Assembly (NCBI RefSeq): GCF_037039395.1
Contig: NZ_CP146241.1
Location: forward strand, 248,001 to 312,000
From: Agrobacterium vitis
Lineage (GTDB): Bacteria > Pseudomonadota > Alphaproteobacteria > Rhizobiales > Rhizobiaceae
Reading direction: 5' to 3'
Length of the DNA: 64,000 nucleotides
Below are positions 43,965 to 52,892 of this stretch, piece after piece; within the stretch, counting starts at the first letter, position 1, and every line of letters begins with the position of its first letter. Under the pieces are notes generated by a model, which worked only from the letters and a program-made list of their open reading frames with translations, had not been told where the DNA came from and did no database searches. Position numbers and translations under genes: made by a program.

Positions 43965-45596
43965 ATGATGACGCTTCGCCGCACTTTTCTTGGCCTCAGC
44001 CTTGCGCTGGCCGCTTCTGTCAGCCTCTTGGCTGTTAGCCATGCTTCCGACACACCGGTCAAGGGCGGAACCTTGGTCTATCTTGAGCAACAGGCCCATA
44101 CCAATCTCTACCCACCAGCAGGCGGCTTTTACCCCAACAGCGGCATTCTCAACCAGATCACCGATAAGCTGACCTATCAAAACCCCAAGACGCTGGAGAT
44201 CGAGCCGTGGATTGCAGAAAGCTGGACAGTCAATGCCGATAACACGGAATATACCTTCAAGATTCGTCCCGGCGTAACGTTCTCCGATGGCTCCCCCGTG
44301 GATGCCAATGCGGTGGCTAAAAACTTCGATCGCTTCGGGCTTGGCGACAAAAGCTTGAAACAGCCAGTGTCGGAAGTGGTCAACAATTACGACCATAGCG
44401 AAGTGATTGATTCGCTGACGGTGAAGTTCGTATTCAAAAAGCCCTCACTGGGCTTTCTTCAGGGAACATCGGTCATCGGCTCCGGTCTGGTATCGTTGAA
44501 AACGCTCTCACTGCCATTTGAGCAATTGGGCGACGCCACCAAAATCATTGGTTCCGGCCCCTTCGTGGTCAGCGCCGAGACACTTGGTAAAACGCTCGAT
44601 TTGAAAGTGCGGGCCGATTACAATTGGGGTCCGAAAAAGCTTGAGCATCAGGGCCGCGCCTATCTTGATGGCATCAAATATATCATCACCCGTGAAGATG
44701 GCGTGCGCATCGGCGCGCTTCTGGCTGGTCAGGCGGATCTGATCCGCCAGATTCAAGCCTATGATGAGGCGCAGGTCGAAACGCAGAATTTCAAGATCTA
44801 TGCGCCCGGCACCCGTGGCGTGAACAATTCGGTGGTGTTCAGGCCAGACAATCCTCTGGTGGCTGATGTGCGGGTGCGCAAGGCGCTGTCTTTGGCCACC
44901 AACCGCGATGAAATCATCAAAACCCTGTTTTCCAAGAACTATCCACGCGCCACCTCGATCATCGCCTCAACTGCCATTGGTTATGTCGATCAATCCGACA
45001 AACTGGGCTTTGATGTTGATAAGGCCAAGGCTCTGCTAGATGAGGCCGGGTACAAACCGGGTGCCGATGGCATTCGTGCCAAGGACGGGGCCAAGCTGGT
45101 ACTGACGGCCTATGAATCCCTGCCCCAACCGCAAAACCGCGCCGCCTTGCAACTGATTGCCCAGCAATGGCAAAAAGTGGGTGTGAAGCTCAACGTACTG
45201 GCCGGGGATGCGGGAAGTGCCGCTTTGGATGATCTTGATCCGCAAAAAACCCCAGTGGCTCCTGCCATGGTGGGGCGCGCTGATCCCGATGTGATCAAGA
45301 GCCAATATTATCCAAAAAACCGCGATGTGCTGCGCCAGAAGGGTGGTGCCAGCGACAAGGTGCAAGGCTTTGCCGATGACAAGCTCAATGCCATTCTAGA
45401 AGAGATCAGCTCGCAACCCGATCCACAAAAGCGCTTGAAGGCCGTGGCCGATGCGCAAGCTTATGTGCTGGATCAGGCCTATGTCATCCCGATTTTTGAA
45501 GAGCCGCAGGCCTTTGCGGGCGCACCCTATGTCAAGGGGCTGGGTTTTGATGCCGTTGCCCGCCCAAGCTTCTACAGCGTCTGGCTGGATAAATAA
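43965..45596 (+). CDS. Dipeptide-type ABC transporter binding protein (KPN_01854-like)
   Basis: A 543-residue SBP_bac_5 protein with a signal peptide (LGLSLALAASVSLLAVSHA), then KGGTLVYLEQQAHTNLYP. The family binds peptides, opines, nickel chelates and other bulky ligands. AGGGA lies before the ATG at 43965 (a second ATG at 43968); the longer frame begins with TTG. First gene of an eight-gene plus-strand operon. It resembles the binding protein of an uncharacterised locus annotated in Klebsiella as KPN_01854 (from memory). Ligand unknown; a sulfur compound is my guess. Confidence 0.87.
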   Translation: MMTLRRTFLGLSLALAASVSLLAVSHASDTPVKGGTLVYLEQQAHTNLYPPAGGFYPNSGILNQITDKLTYQNPKTLEIEPWIAESWTVNADNTEYTFKIRPGVTFSDGSPVDANAVAKNFDRFGLGDKSLKQPVSEVVNNYDHSEVIDSLTVKFVFKKPSLGFLQGTSVIGSGLVSLKTLSLPFEQLGDATKIIGSGPFVVSAETLGKTLDLKVRADYNWGPKKLEHQGRAYLDGIKYIITREDGVRIGALLAGQADLIRQIQAYDEAQVETQNFKIYAPGTRGVNNSVVFRPDNPLVADVRVRKALSLATNRDEIIKTLFSKNYPRATSIIASTAIGYVDQSDKLGFDVDKAKALLDEAGYKPGADGIRAKDGAKLVLTAYESLPQPQNRAALQLIAQQWQKVGVKLNVLAGDAGSAALDDLDPQKTPVAPAMVGRADPDVIKSQYYPKNRDVLRQKGGASDKVQGFADDKLNAILEEISSQPDPQKRLKAVADAQAYVLDQAYVIPIFEEPQAFAGAPYVKGLGFDAVARPSFYSVWLDK

Positions 45597-45655
45597 TGGT
45601 CAGCAACCGGGTGGCGGCAACCGCTGCTACCCGGTTTTGAAATCTGCGGAGATCG

Positions 45656-46603
45656 ATGATGACGCGATATGTTGCAAGCCGGATAGGACAGGCGGTTCTG
45701 GTGCTCTGGGCGGCCTTTACCCTGTCGTTTATTCTGTTGCAGGCCATGCCTGGGGACGCGGTACTGATCAAGTTTCTCAGCCCGGATTATGGGCTAAGTC
45801 CTGATCAGATTAAGGAAATACGGGCGGCCTACGCCGTGGATTCCTCGGTGTTCGTTCAGTATTTCCACACATTGTCGAATTTCTTACAGGGTGATTTTGG
45901 CTATTCGTTGCACGCGGGCGTGCCGGTGTCGGCACAGCTGGCCACCAATCTACCTGCCACGCTGACGCTGGCTGCTCTCGCCTTTGGTGCTGCCGTCGCC
46001 CTTGCGGTCTTTGTCGCGGTCCTATCATCGCTCGCGCCGTTTTCGTTTCTGCGCAATCTGGTGCAGGCGGTGCCTTCGCTGTTGATCTCGGTTCCAGTGT
46101 TCTGGCTGGGCATTATGCTGATCCAGATTTTCTCGTTTCGGCTCAAGCTGGTCTCGGTGATCAATCCCGGACCTTGGGAAAGTTTGGTGCTGCCGGTGAT
46201 CACCTTGTCTGTTCCCATTGCCGCACCGCTTGCGCAAATCCTGATCCGCAATATTGATGAAATCCGCACAAGGCCTTTCATCTCTGTGGTGATTGCCAAG
46301 GGTGCCACGCCCGCCCGCGTGCTGTGGCGGCATGTGGCCATCAATGCGGCTTTGCCGGTGCTGACCATTGCCGGTGTGCTGTTTGGCGAGCTTCTGGCCG
46401 GAGCCGTGGTGACCGAAACCGTATTTGGCCTCAACGGCCTTGGCGAATTGACCGAAAAAGCCGTCAGCACGCAGGATATCGCCGTACTTCAGGCCATTGT
46501 GGTGATCTCCGCCACCGCCTTTGTCATCATCAATCTTCTGGTCGATCTTGCCTATCCCCTTCTCGATCCACGCCTGAGAAGCCGGAACGGAGCCACAGCA
46601 TGA
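45656..46603 (+). CDS. Dipeptide-type ABC transporter permease (DppB-like)
   Basis: A 315-residue permease of the DppB/OppB family, with an N-terminal span (LVLWAAFTLSFILLQAMPGD) and the DppB-type loop near its C-terminus (VIAKGATPARVLWRHVAINAALP). GGAG lies 5 bp before the ATG. It overlaps the DppC-like gene by 4 bp (ATGA). Confidence 0.92.
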   Translation: MMTRYVASRIGQAVLVLWAAFTLSFILLQAMPGDAVLIKFLSPDYGLSPDQIKEIRAAYAVDSSVFVQYFHTLSNFLQGDFGYSLHAGVPVSAQLATNLPATLTLAALAFGAAVALAVFVAVLSSLAPFSFLRNLVQAVPSLLISVPVFWLGIMLIQIFSFRLKLVSVINPGPWESLVLPVITLSVPIAAPLAQILIRNIDEIRTRPFISVVIAKGATPARVLWRHVAINAALPVLTIAGVLFGELLAGAVVTETVFGLNGLGELTEKAVSTQDIAVLQAIVVISATAFVIINLLVDLAYPLLDPRLRSRNGATA

Positions 46604-47478
46604 GCAGCGTCGAAATTCTCTCGCTTCAAACCCAAGCCGTGAAACCGCATGATGTCACGCGCCGGGCATACCTCACCCGTTTGAAACGGCTGCGCCCCGG
46701 ATTGGTTTTGGCGTGGGTGGTCATGGTAACTGTGCTGCTCTGGGCCGCTCTGCCATGGCTGTTTACAAGCTATAACCCGCTGGAAGGCATTTCCGGCGAG
46801 CAGTTGAAAGTGCCGTCTGCGGCCCATCTTCTCGGCACGGATTCCCTTGGACGTGATCTTTATGCGCGGATTGTCTATGGTTCCGTTCACTCGCTGTCGG
46901 GTGCGCTTGCAGCCGTTGGCGTGGGGCTGGTGGCGGGCACTCTGCTTGGCCTTTTTGCCGGAGCCATTGGCGGGCGCTGGGATATGGTCATCATGCGCTT
47001 TGTTGATGTGCTGCTGTCTATTCCAACCCTGCTTTTATCGCTCAGCATCATCATTCTGCTTGGCTTTGGCACCATCAATGCCGCCATTGCTGTGGGCGTT
47101 ACCGCCATTGCCGGTTTTGCCCGATTGACCCGCGCCGAAGTGGTGCGAGTGCGGCGGGCGGATTTTGTTGAAGCCGCCTATGGCAGCGGCGGCACATTTT
47201 TAAGCGTGCTGTGGCGGCACATATTGCCCAATTCGCTGACCTCAGTGATTGCCTATGCCGCCGTGCAATTTGGCTGGGCCATTCTGCAAATGTCCACGCT
47301 GGGCTTTCTCGGCTATGGCGCACCGCCGCCAACACCGGAATGGGGCCTGCTGATTTCTGAAGGGCGCAATTACCTCGCCACCGCCTGGTGGCTGACCACG
47401 GCTCCCGGCCTGATTGTCGTCGCCGTGGTGCTGTCTGCGAACCGCATCAGCCAATCCTTGGGGAGCACCAGCCGATGA
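46600..47478 (+). CDS. Dipeptide-type ABC transporter permease (DppC-like)
   Basis: A 292-residue permease of the DppC/OppC family, with the N-terminal domain ending in LLGTDSLGRDLYARIVYGS and the loop FVEAAYGSGGTFLSVLWRHILPN. The start is the ATG in the DppB overlap; the longer open frame to 46324 only reads through dppB. It also overlaps the ATPase gene by 4 bp. Confidence 0.92.
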   Translation: MSSVEILSLQTQAVKPHDVTRRAYLTRLKRLRPGLVLAWVVMVTVLLWAALPWLFTSYNPLEGISGEQLKVPSAAHLLGTDSLGRDLYARIVYGSVHSLSGALAAVGVGLVAGTLLGLFAGAIGGRWDMVIMRFVDVLLSIPTLLLSLSIIILLGFGTINAAIAVGVTAIAGFARLTRAEVVRVRRADFVEAAYGSGGTFLSVLWRHILPNSLTSVIAYAAVQFGWAILQMSTLGFLGYGAPPPTPEWGLLISEGRNYLATAWWLTTAPGLIVVAVVLSANRISQSLGSTSR

Positions 47479-49118
47479 GCCAGACCTCCGCTGTTCTCGA
47501 TATACGAGACCTGAATATTTCCTATGGTGATGGAGAGGCCCGCACCCGCGTGGTGCATGATGTGTCGTTTTCCGTCGGTGCTGGCGAGGTTGTGGCACTG
47601 GTGGGCGAAAGCGGATCTGGCAAGACATCCACGGCACAGGCCATCATTGGACTGCTCTCTGGCAATGGGCAGATTGATAGCGGCTCCATCCGTTTGAATG
47701 GCGAGGAGATTTGCCGCTGGAGTGAAAAGCGCTTGCGCGGCATTCGCGGCCCCGTTCTCAGCCTTATTCCGCAAGACCCCTCCAATTCGCTCAATCCGGT
47801 GCTCACAGTTGGCGCGCAGGTGCGCGAAATTCTGGAAATCCACGGCAAGCTTTCCCGCCGGGATGCTGATCGGCGCGTGGTGGAGCTGTTGACGCAGGTG
47901 GGCCTTTCCCAGCCGGAGCTTCGGGCCAAACAATATCCGCACGAACTCTCTGGCGGCATGAAACAGCGGGTGCTGATTGCCATCGCCATTGCGCTGAAAC
48001 CTGCACTGATTATTGCCGATGAGCCAACCTCGGCACTGGATGTCACCGTTCAGCGTCGCATTCTGGATTTGATTGACGATCTGCGCAAAGCCTATGGCAC
48101 CGCCGTGCTGCTGGTGACCCATGATCTGGGCGTTGCTGCCGATCGCTCAGATCGGCTGGTGGTCCTCCAGTCCGGCCGCATTCAGGAACAGGGTAAGACC
48201 GCAGAGGTGCTGGCCGCCCCAAAAAGCGCCTATACGGCAAGGCTTCTATCCGATGCACCGTCGCTGGCAGCCCCGGTTGTGCGGCCTGCCATTGCGCCGG
48301 ATCGGCCCATCAGTGTCAGCGTTGATCATCTGGTGCAGGAATTCAAACTGCCAACGGGTGAGCGTTTCCGGGCTGTTGATGGCCTTTCCTTCACCGTCCC
48401 GCAAGGCACCACCCATGCCATCGTTGGTGAATCCGGCTCCGGCAAAACCACCACAATCCGGGGCATTGCCGGGTTTCAAACTGCCACATCCGGCAGCCTC
48501 AAAGTGGGTGATTTTGACCTTGGCAACCTGAACCATGAAAGCCTGCGTGCGTTCCGGCGCAAGGTGCAGCTTGTCTACCAAAACCCGTGGAGTTCTCTCG
48601 ACCCCAAGCAGACGATTTTCTCCATTGTTGAAGAACCGCTGCTGAATTTTGAGCCGCTCCCTAAGCACGAGCGTGCAGCCCGTGTTGAAGCCATGATTGA
48701 GCGTGTTGGCCTGCCGCTTTCCGTTCTCAGCCGCAAACCCCATGCGCTCTCAGGCGGACAGCGGCAGCGGGTGGCCATTGCCCGCGCTCTGGTGTTGGAG
48801 CCAGAAGTGGTTGTGCTGGATGAGGCCGTCTCGGCGCTGGATGTGACGGTGCAGGCACAAATCCTCGCCCTGCTTGGCAGTTTGCAGCGCGATTTTGGCC
48901 TCACCTATATTTTCGTCTCCCACGATCTGGCCGTGGTGCGCCAGATCGCCGACACGGTTTCGGTTTTGCACAATGGCAAACAGGTCGATTACGGCCCGGT
49001 TGAAGAGGTCTTCACCCATCCGCAGACCGCCTACACCCGCGAATTGATCGAAGCCATTCCCGGTCGGGCTTTTCCGAAGAAGCATCAAGATTCACTGACA
49101 GCAGGATCACCATCATGA
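47475..49118 (+). CDS. Dipeptide-type ABC transporter ATPase, two fused domains (DppD-DppF)
   Basis: A 547-residue protein carrying two complete ATPase domains. The first has GESGSGKTS, LSGGMKQRVLIAIAIAL and IIADEPTSALD; the second has GESGSGKTT, LSGGQRQRVAIARAL and VVLDEAVSALD, with Ala for Pro in its Walker B. Such fusions replace separate dppD and dppF genes. ATGA overlaps on both sides couple it to the permease and to the monooxygenase gene, so transporter and enzyme are translated together. Confidence 0.92.
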   Translation: MSQTSAVLDIRDLNISYGDGEARTRVVHDVSFSVGAGEVVALVGESGSGKTSTAQAIIGLLSGNGQIDSGSIRLNGEEICRWSEKRLRGIRGPVLSLIPQDPSNSLNPVLTVGAQVREILEIHGKLSRRDADRRVVELLTQVGLSQPELRAKQYPHELSGGMKQRVLIAIAIALKPALIIADEPTSALDVTVQRRILDLIDDLRKAYGTAVLLVTHDLGVAADRSDRLVVLQSGRIQEQGKTAEVLAAPKSAYTARLLSDAPSLAAPVVRPAIAPDRPISVSVDHLVQEFKLPTGERFRAVDGLSFTVPQGTTHAIVGESGSGKTTTIRGIAGFQTATSGSLKVGDFDLGNLNHESLRAFRRKVQLVYQNPWSSLDPKQTIFSIVEEPLLNFEPLPKHERAARVEAMIERVGLPLSVLSRKPHALSGGQRQRVAIARALVLEPEVVVLDEAVSALDVTVQAQILALLGSLQRDFGLTYIFVSHDLAVVRQIADTVSVLHNGKQVDYGPVEEVFTHPQTAYTRELIEAIPGRAFPKKHQDSLTAGSPS

Positions 49119-50152
49119 CGCAGACAACACAGCCAAAACGGCTCGGCTTTTTCACACGCTTGCTGGATGATACCGATGCAGCCGGGCGCTATCGTCTGGC
49201 GGAAGAGCAAATCCAGCACGCCGAAGCCAATGGCTTTGACAGTGCGTGGATTGCCCAGCATCACTTCCATGCTGAAGAGGGCGGCCTGCCATCGCCCGCC
49301 GTTTTTCTCGCCCATGTTGCGGCCCGCACATCCACCATTCGGCTTGGCACTGGAGTCATCACGCTGCCGATGGAAAATCCGCTACGGGTGGCAGAAGACA
49401 CCGCCGTGACTGATCTTTTGTCCGGTGGTCGTCTGGAAGTGGGCTTTGGAACTGGCGGCACCCGTGAATCCTTTGAGGCCTTTGGCATTGCTGCCGACAA
49501 GCGCGGCGAGGTCTATGGCCAATATCTCGACATCGTTCGCAAGGCTTGGGCGGGTAAGGATTTGGGTGCTGGCAACAGGCTTTATCCCAATGCCCCGCAT
49601 CTGCTGGATCGCGTCTGGCTTGCGACCTTCTCGCCCATTGGCGCAAAGCTTGCTGGTGAAACGGGGGATGGTTTAATGCTGTCGCGCACCCAGCCGCGCC
49701 CGGCAGACAGGCCCAACGCGCGGCTTGATGAATTGCAAAACCCGATCATCGATGCCTATCTGAACGCATTGCCCGAAGGCCGCGCACCGCGCGTTCTTGG
49801 CTCACGCAGCCTGTTTGTGGCGGAAGACCGCAAGCGCGCCCTGAAGCTGGCCGAAGAGGGCCTCACCAAAGTTGCCGCCCGTTTTGCCGCAGCAGGTCAT
49901 CGCATTGAAGGCACCAGCGTGGAGGATCTGATCAAGGCGCTGGATAGCCATGTGGGCACACCAGACGATGTGATTGCCTCACTGAAGGCTGATACGGCCT
50001 TGGCGCGGTCCACCGAGCTTGTCTTTCAGGTTCACTCCATCGACCCGCCACATGTCGATATTCTGCGCTCTATTGAGCTGATTGCCGCCGAGGTGGCACC
50101 CAAACTGGGCTGGAGCCGAGCACGGTCCCAAGCGTTGGCCGCCGCAGAATAA
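49115..50152 (+). CDS. Flavin-dependent luciferase-like monooxygenase (KPN_01858-like)
   Basis: A 345-residue bacterial-luciferase-fold protein: GFDSAWIAQHHFHAEEGGLPSPAVFLAHVAARTSTIRLGTG is the family N-terminal core, followed by LLSGGRLEVGFGTGG. Such enzymes use reduced FMN and O2 to cleave C-S, C-N or long-chain bonds; the alkanesulfonate and methanesulfonate monooxygenases belong here. No flavin reductase gene is adjacent. The gene overlaps the transporter ATPase gene, so its substrate is probably what the transporter imports. It matches an uncharacterised family (KPN_01858, from memory). Confidence 0.87.
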   Translation: MTQTTQPKRLGFFTRLLDDTDAAGRYRLAEEQIQHAEANGFDSAWIAQHHFHAEEGGLPSPAVFLAHVAARTSTIRLGTGVITLPMENPLRVAEDTAVTDLLSGGRLEVGFGTGGTRESFEAFGIAADKRGEVYGQYLDIVRKAWAGKDLGAGNRLYPNAPHLLDRVWLATFSPIGAKLAGETGDGLMLSRTQPRPADRPNARLDELQNPIIDAYLNALPEGRAPRVLGSRSLFVAEDRKRALKLAEEGLTKVAARFAAAGHRIEGTSVEDLIKALDSHVGTPDDVIASLKADTALARSTELVFQVHSIDPPHVDILRSIELIAAEVAPKLGWSRARSQALAAAE

Positions 50153-50184
50153 TCCATTGAATTTTATCAGGAAAGTAAAGTCTG

Positions 50185-50763
50185 ATGACAGATATTATTG
50201 ACACTCTCAGCGGCATTATTCCCGGCTCCAAGGGCGAGGCTTTACGCGCCCGCCGCCCTGTGACCAAGGAAGGGGCGCAAGCCAGCTGGCAAGCCCTGTT
50301 TGCACCCAGCGATGACAGCCATGTTTCACTCGAAGAGCGCTTTGCCGTTGCAGTTTTTGTGGCTGCCTTGCACGGCCAGCCAGAGATTGCCGCATTTTAC
50401 GCTGAAAAGCTTGCGGAAAATCCGACGCTTTTGAGCGCTGTTCACGCTGCTGCCTCCAAGGGAACGGCCATTGGTCCTTACGGCCATTATCCCGCTGGTC
50501 CGCTCTCCTCTGAGAACAGCGAGGGGCCTGATTTTGCGGTCGCCGACAGTGAAAAAACCATCCTTGGTGCGCGCTTGGCAGCGGCACTAGAACACGCCCA
50601 TCTTCTGATTTTTCACCTGCGTGATGCCAAGCCGCAGGCGCTTGATGCCCTGCTCAAGGCAGGCTGGAGCACCACGGGCATTGTCACGCTGTCGCAGCTG
50701 ATTTCCTTCCTCGCCTTTCAGATCCGCGTTGTCGCTGGTCTGAAAGTCTTGAACGCAGCATAA
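50185..50763 (+). CDS. Carboxymuconolactone-decarboxylase-fold protein without cysteines (Avi_7170-like)
   Basis: A 192-residue helical protein. The C-terminal block GWSTTGIVTLSQLISFLAFQIRVVAGLKVL is that of peroxidase-related CMD-domain proteins. No cysteine is present anywhere, so the peroxidatic CxxC of AhpD is absent and it cannot act as a thiol peroxidase alone. It may pair with the next protein as a heteromer or bind an acid-labile substrate. From memory a family of this sort is annotated as CMD domain protein Avi_7170. Confidence 0.75.
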   Translation: MTDIIDTLSGIIPGSKGEALRARRPVTKEGAQASWQALFAPSDDSHVSLEERFAVAVFVAALHGQPEIAAFYAEKLAENPTLLSAVHAAASKGTAIGPYGHYPAGPLSSENSEGPDFAVADSEKTILGARLAAALEHAHLLIFHLRDAKPQALDALLKAGWSTTGIVTLSQLISFLAFQIRVVAGLKVLNAA

Positions 50764-50775
50764 GGACGATCCATC

Positions 50776-51378
50776 ATGACCGACACGATTATCGAACCCC
50801 AGGTGGACAACGCCCCCAATGTCTTCACGCAAGACCAGATCGGCTGGACACCATGGCTTGAGCCTTTAACCGAGGCCGAGCTGACAGACCGCCATTATGA
50901 AGCGCTGGTGGATAAGGCGAGGGCGAAATCACCCTATTTCTCTCTTCTGGTCCGCGATCCCGATATTCTGGAAGCCCGCACCAAGACCGATAAGGATATT
51001 TTCTACAACACCGCCGATGGCCTGCCCCGCGCAGAGCGCGAACTGAGCGCCACCGCCACTTCGCGCTATAACGGCTGCATCTTTTGCGCCTCGGTCCATT
51101 CCCGCTTTGCATCGCATCACTCGCCGCGCAAGGATGATGTGCAAAAGCTGCTGGATGAGGGCGTGGGGGCTGATCTCGATGCGCGCTGGAATGCCATTGT
51201 CAGCGCCTCTGTTGCATTAACAGCAACCCCGCCCGTGTTTGCGGTAACCCATGTGGAACGGCTTCGCGCCGTCGGTCTTTCCGATGACGAGATCTATGAT
51301 GTCGTGCATGGGGCCGCCTTCTTCAACTGGGCAAACCGCTTGATGCTCTCGCTAGGCGAGCCAATACCAGCTGCTTGA
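50776..51378 (+). CDS. AhpD-like alkylhydroperoxidase-domain protein (Avi_7169-like)
   Basis: A 200-residue CMD/AhpD-fold protein. Cys101, Cys104 and His108 form C-x-x-C-x-x-x-H (NGCIFCASVHSRF), the thiol peroxidase motif. It lies 12 bp after the cysteine-free CMD protein and overlaps the region before the dioxygenase gene. It may remove a peroxide or hydroperoxy intermediate formed by the monooxygenase. From memory a family of this type is named after Avi_7169. Confidence 0.82.
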   Translation: MTDTIIEPQVDNAPNVFTQDQIGWTPWLEPLTEAELTDRHYEALVDKARAKSPYFSLLVRDPDILEARTKTDKDIFYNTADGLPRAERELSATATSRYNGCIFCASVHSRFASHHSPRKDDVQKLLDEGVGADLDARWNAIVSASVALTATPPVFAVTHVERLRAVGLSDDEIYDVVHGAAFFNWANRLMLSLGEPIPAA

Positions 51379-51392
51379 ATGGAGATAATCCC

Positions 51393-52412
51393 ATGACATT
51401 TCAGGAAAAAATAGTAACCCTGCCCTTTGTGGACATTGCACGTTTCCATGCGGGAGTGCAGGAGCGCGCCGCTTTCATCGCAGACCTGCGCCGAATTCTG
51501 TTTGATCACGGCTTTTTCTATCTCACCGGCCATGGCGTCGATCCGAAATTGATTACGGACGTTGTGGAGACCGCCAAACGTTTCTTCGCGCTGCCGCTTG
51601 AGGAAAAGCTGAAGATCGAAATGGTAAAATCCCCGCATTTTCGCGGCTATAACCGCGCTGGCTATGAGCGTACCCGGGGTCAGCAGGATTGGCGCGAGCA
51701 ACTGGACATTAATACGGAAGGCACATCTGTCGAGATTGGCCCGGAAACGCCTGCGTGGAAACGTTTGCTCGGGCCCAACCAATGGCCGGAGGCTATTCCG
51801 GAACTGAAACCCCTGCTGCTGACCTATCAAGCCGAAGTCACCCGCGTTGGTATCGATGTTTTGAAGGCGATTGCGGTGGCGCTTGGTCAGCCGGAAGATG
51901 TGTTTGCCCAGATCTATGAGCCGCAACCATCGCAGCTTTTGAAAATTATCCGCTATCCCGGACGGGATGTGGCGGAGACAGATCAGGGCGTTGGTGCGCA
52001 CAAGGACGGAGGTTTCGTCACCGTTTTGTTGCAAGACAAGGTCGAAGGGCTGCGAGTGCAGGCCGAGGACGGTATCTGGCTGGATGCACCGCCAGTGCCC
52101 GGCACCTTCGTGGTCAACACCGGGGAATTGCTGGAGCTGGCCACCAATGGGTTTGTCCGCGCTGATGTGCATGATGTGGTTGCCCCGCCAGCCGGCGTCG
52201 AGCGCTTCTCCGTCGCCTTCTTCCTTGGCTCGCGCTACGATGCGACAATTCCGGTGATTAAACTTCCAGAGGAACTGCATCGGAAAGAACGTGGCATCAC
52301 GGTTGATCCGCTAAACCCGATCTTCCGGGAAGTCGGCCAGAACCACCTGAAAAGCCGCCTGCGATCGCACCCGGATGTTGCCCGCGCCCACCACGCCGAT
52401 CTGCAATCTTGA
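51393..52412 (+). CDS. 2-oxoglutarate/Fe(II)-dependent dioxygenase, isopenicillin N synthase-like
   Basis: A 339-residue double-stranded-beta-helix oxygenase. The iron ligands are His203, Asp205 and His260, and Arg271-x-Ser273 binds 2-oxoglutarate. The N-terminal part (FVDIARFHAGVQERAAFIADLRRILFDHGFFYLTGHGV) is the DIOX_N region. GGAG lies before the ATG at 51393; a TTG at 51375 opens the longer frame. Last gene of the operon, so it is likely to act on the same imported compound as the monooxygenase. Members of the family hydroxylate, desaturate or cyclise; the reaction here is unknown. Confidence 0.87.
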   Translation: MTFQEKIVTLPFVDIARFHAGVQERAAFIADLRRILFDHGFFYLTGHGVDPKLITDVVETAKRFFALPLEEKLKIEMVKSPHFRGYNRAGYERTRGQQDWREQLDINTEGTSVEIGPETPAWKRLLGPNQWPEAIPELKPLLLTYQAEVTRVGIDVLKAIAVALGQPEDVFAQIYEPQPSQLLKIIRYPGRDVAETDQGVGAHKDGGFVTVLLQDKVEGLRVQAEDGIWLDAPPVPGTFVVNTGELLELATNGFVRADVHDVVAPPAGVERFSVAFFLGSRYDATIPVIKLPEELHRKERGITVDPLNPIFREVGQNHLKSRLRSHPDVARAHHADLQS

Positions 52413-52892
52413 AACACCGGTCAAACAGGCAGAAGCGCTGGAACAAAAAGGTTGGCAAGGAGCGCTGGTTAGGGACGCCGGGACACTTTTACTGTCTGGC
52501 CGATTGCCGAATTTGGCCTAAGCCTGGCGCATGATTTCGACCGAAATCAGCGATTCAACCAAACCATCAATTATAACAGACGGTGCCAAATGCCTGGTAT
52601 CGCGTAGGTCCAATTTGCCGGTGTCGATGATATATTGCTTCAGGCGTTTATGGATGATGAAGTTCTCACCCGCTGGATATGACGTGAGCGCCAGGCGCCC
52701 CTTGGCCGGATCACTTGCCAAATAACAGAGCCACAAATTGTGGTGCCGCGGCTGACCAAATCTGACGGTTTTTGCATGGGGTATTGGGGAGCGTGACCGA
52801 CGTCTCCCCTTGCGAAGATCTGAGCGGTTTTATACGAACATTGGCAAAAAATTGCATCGATCGCCTGCTGCACACACTGAAAGCTGCCAGAA
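52413..52892. other. 480-bp stretch with a possible small minus-strand ORF
   Basis: The only coding-like feature is a 72-codon frame at 52518-52736 on the minus strand, whose product is not recognised. Its C-terminal half (KLDLRDTRHLAPSVIIDGLVESLISVEIMRQA) has natural-looking helices, so it may be a gene relic. No ribosome site was seen. Otherwise nothing is supported. Confidence 0.3.

Noticed and set aside
52518..52736. 72-codon minus-strand frame as a gene
   Set aside because: Some helix-like sequence, but no recognisable family, no ribosome site and no neighbour link; kept only as a note in the gap entry.
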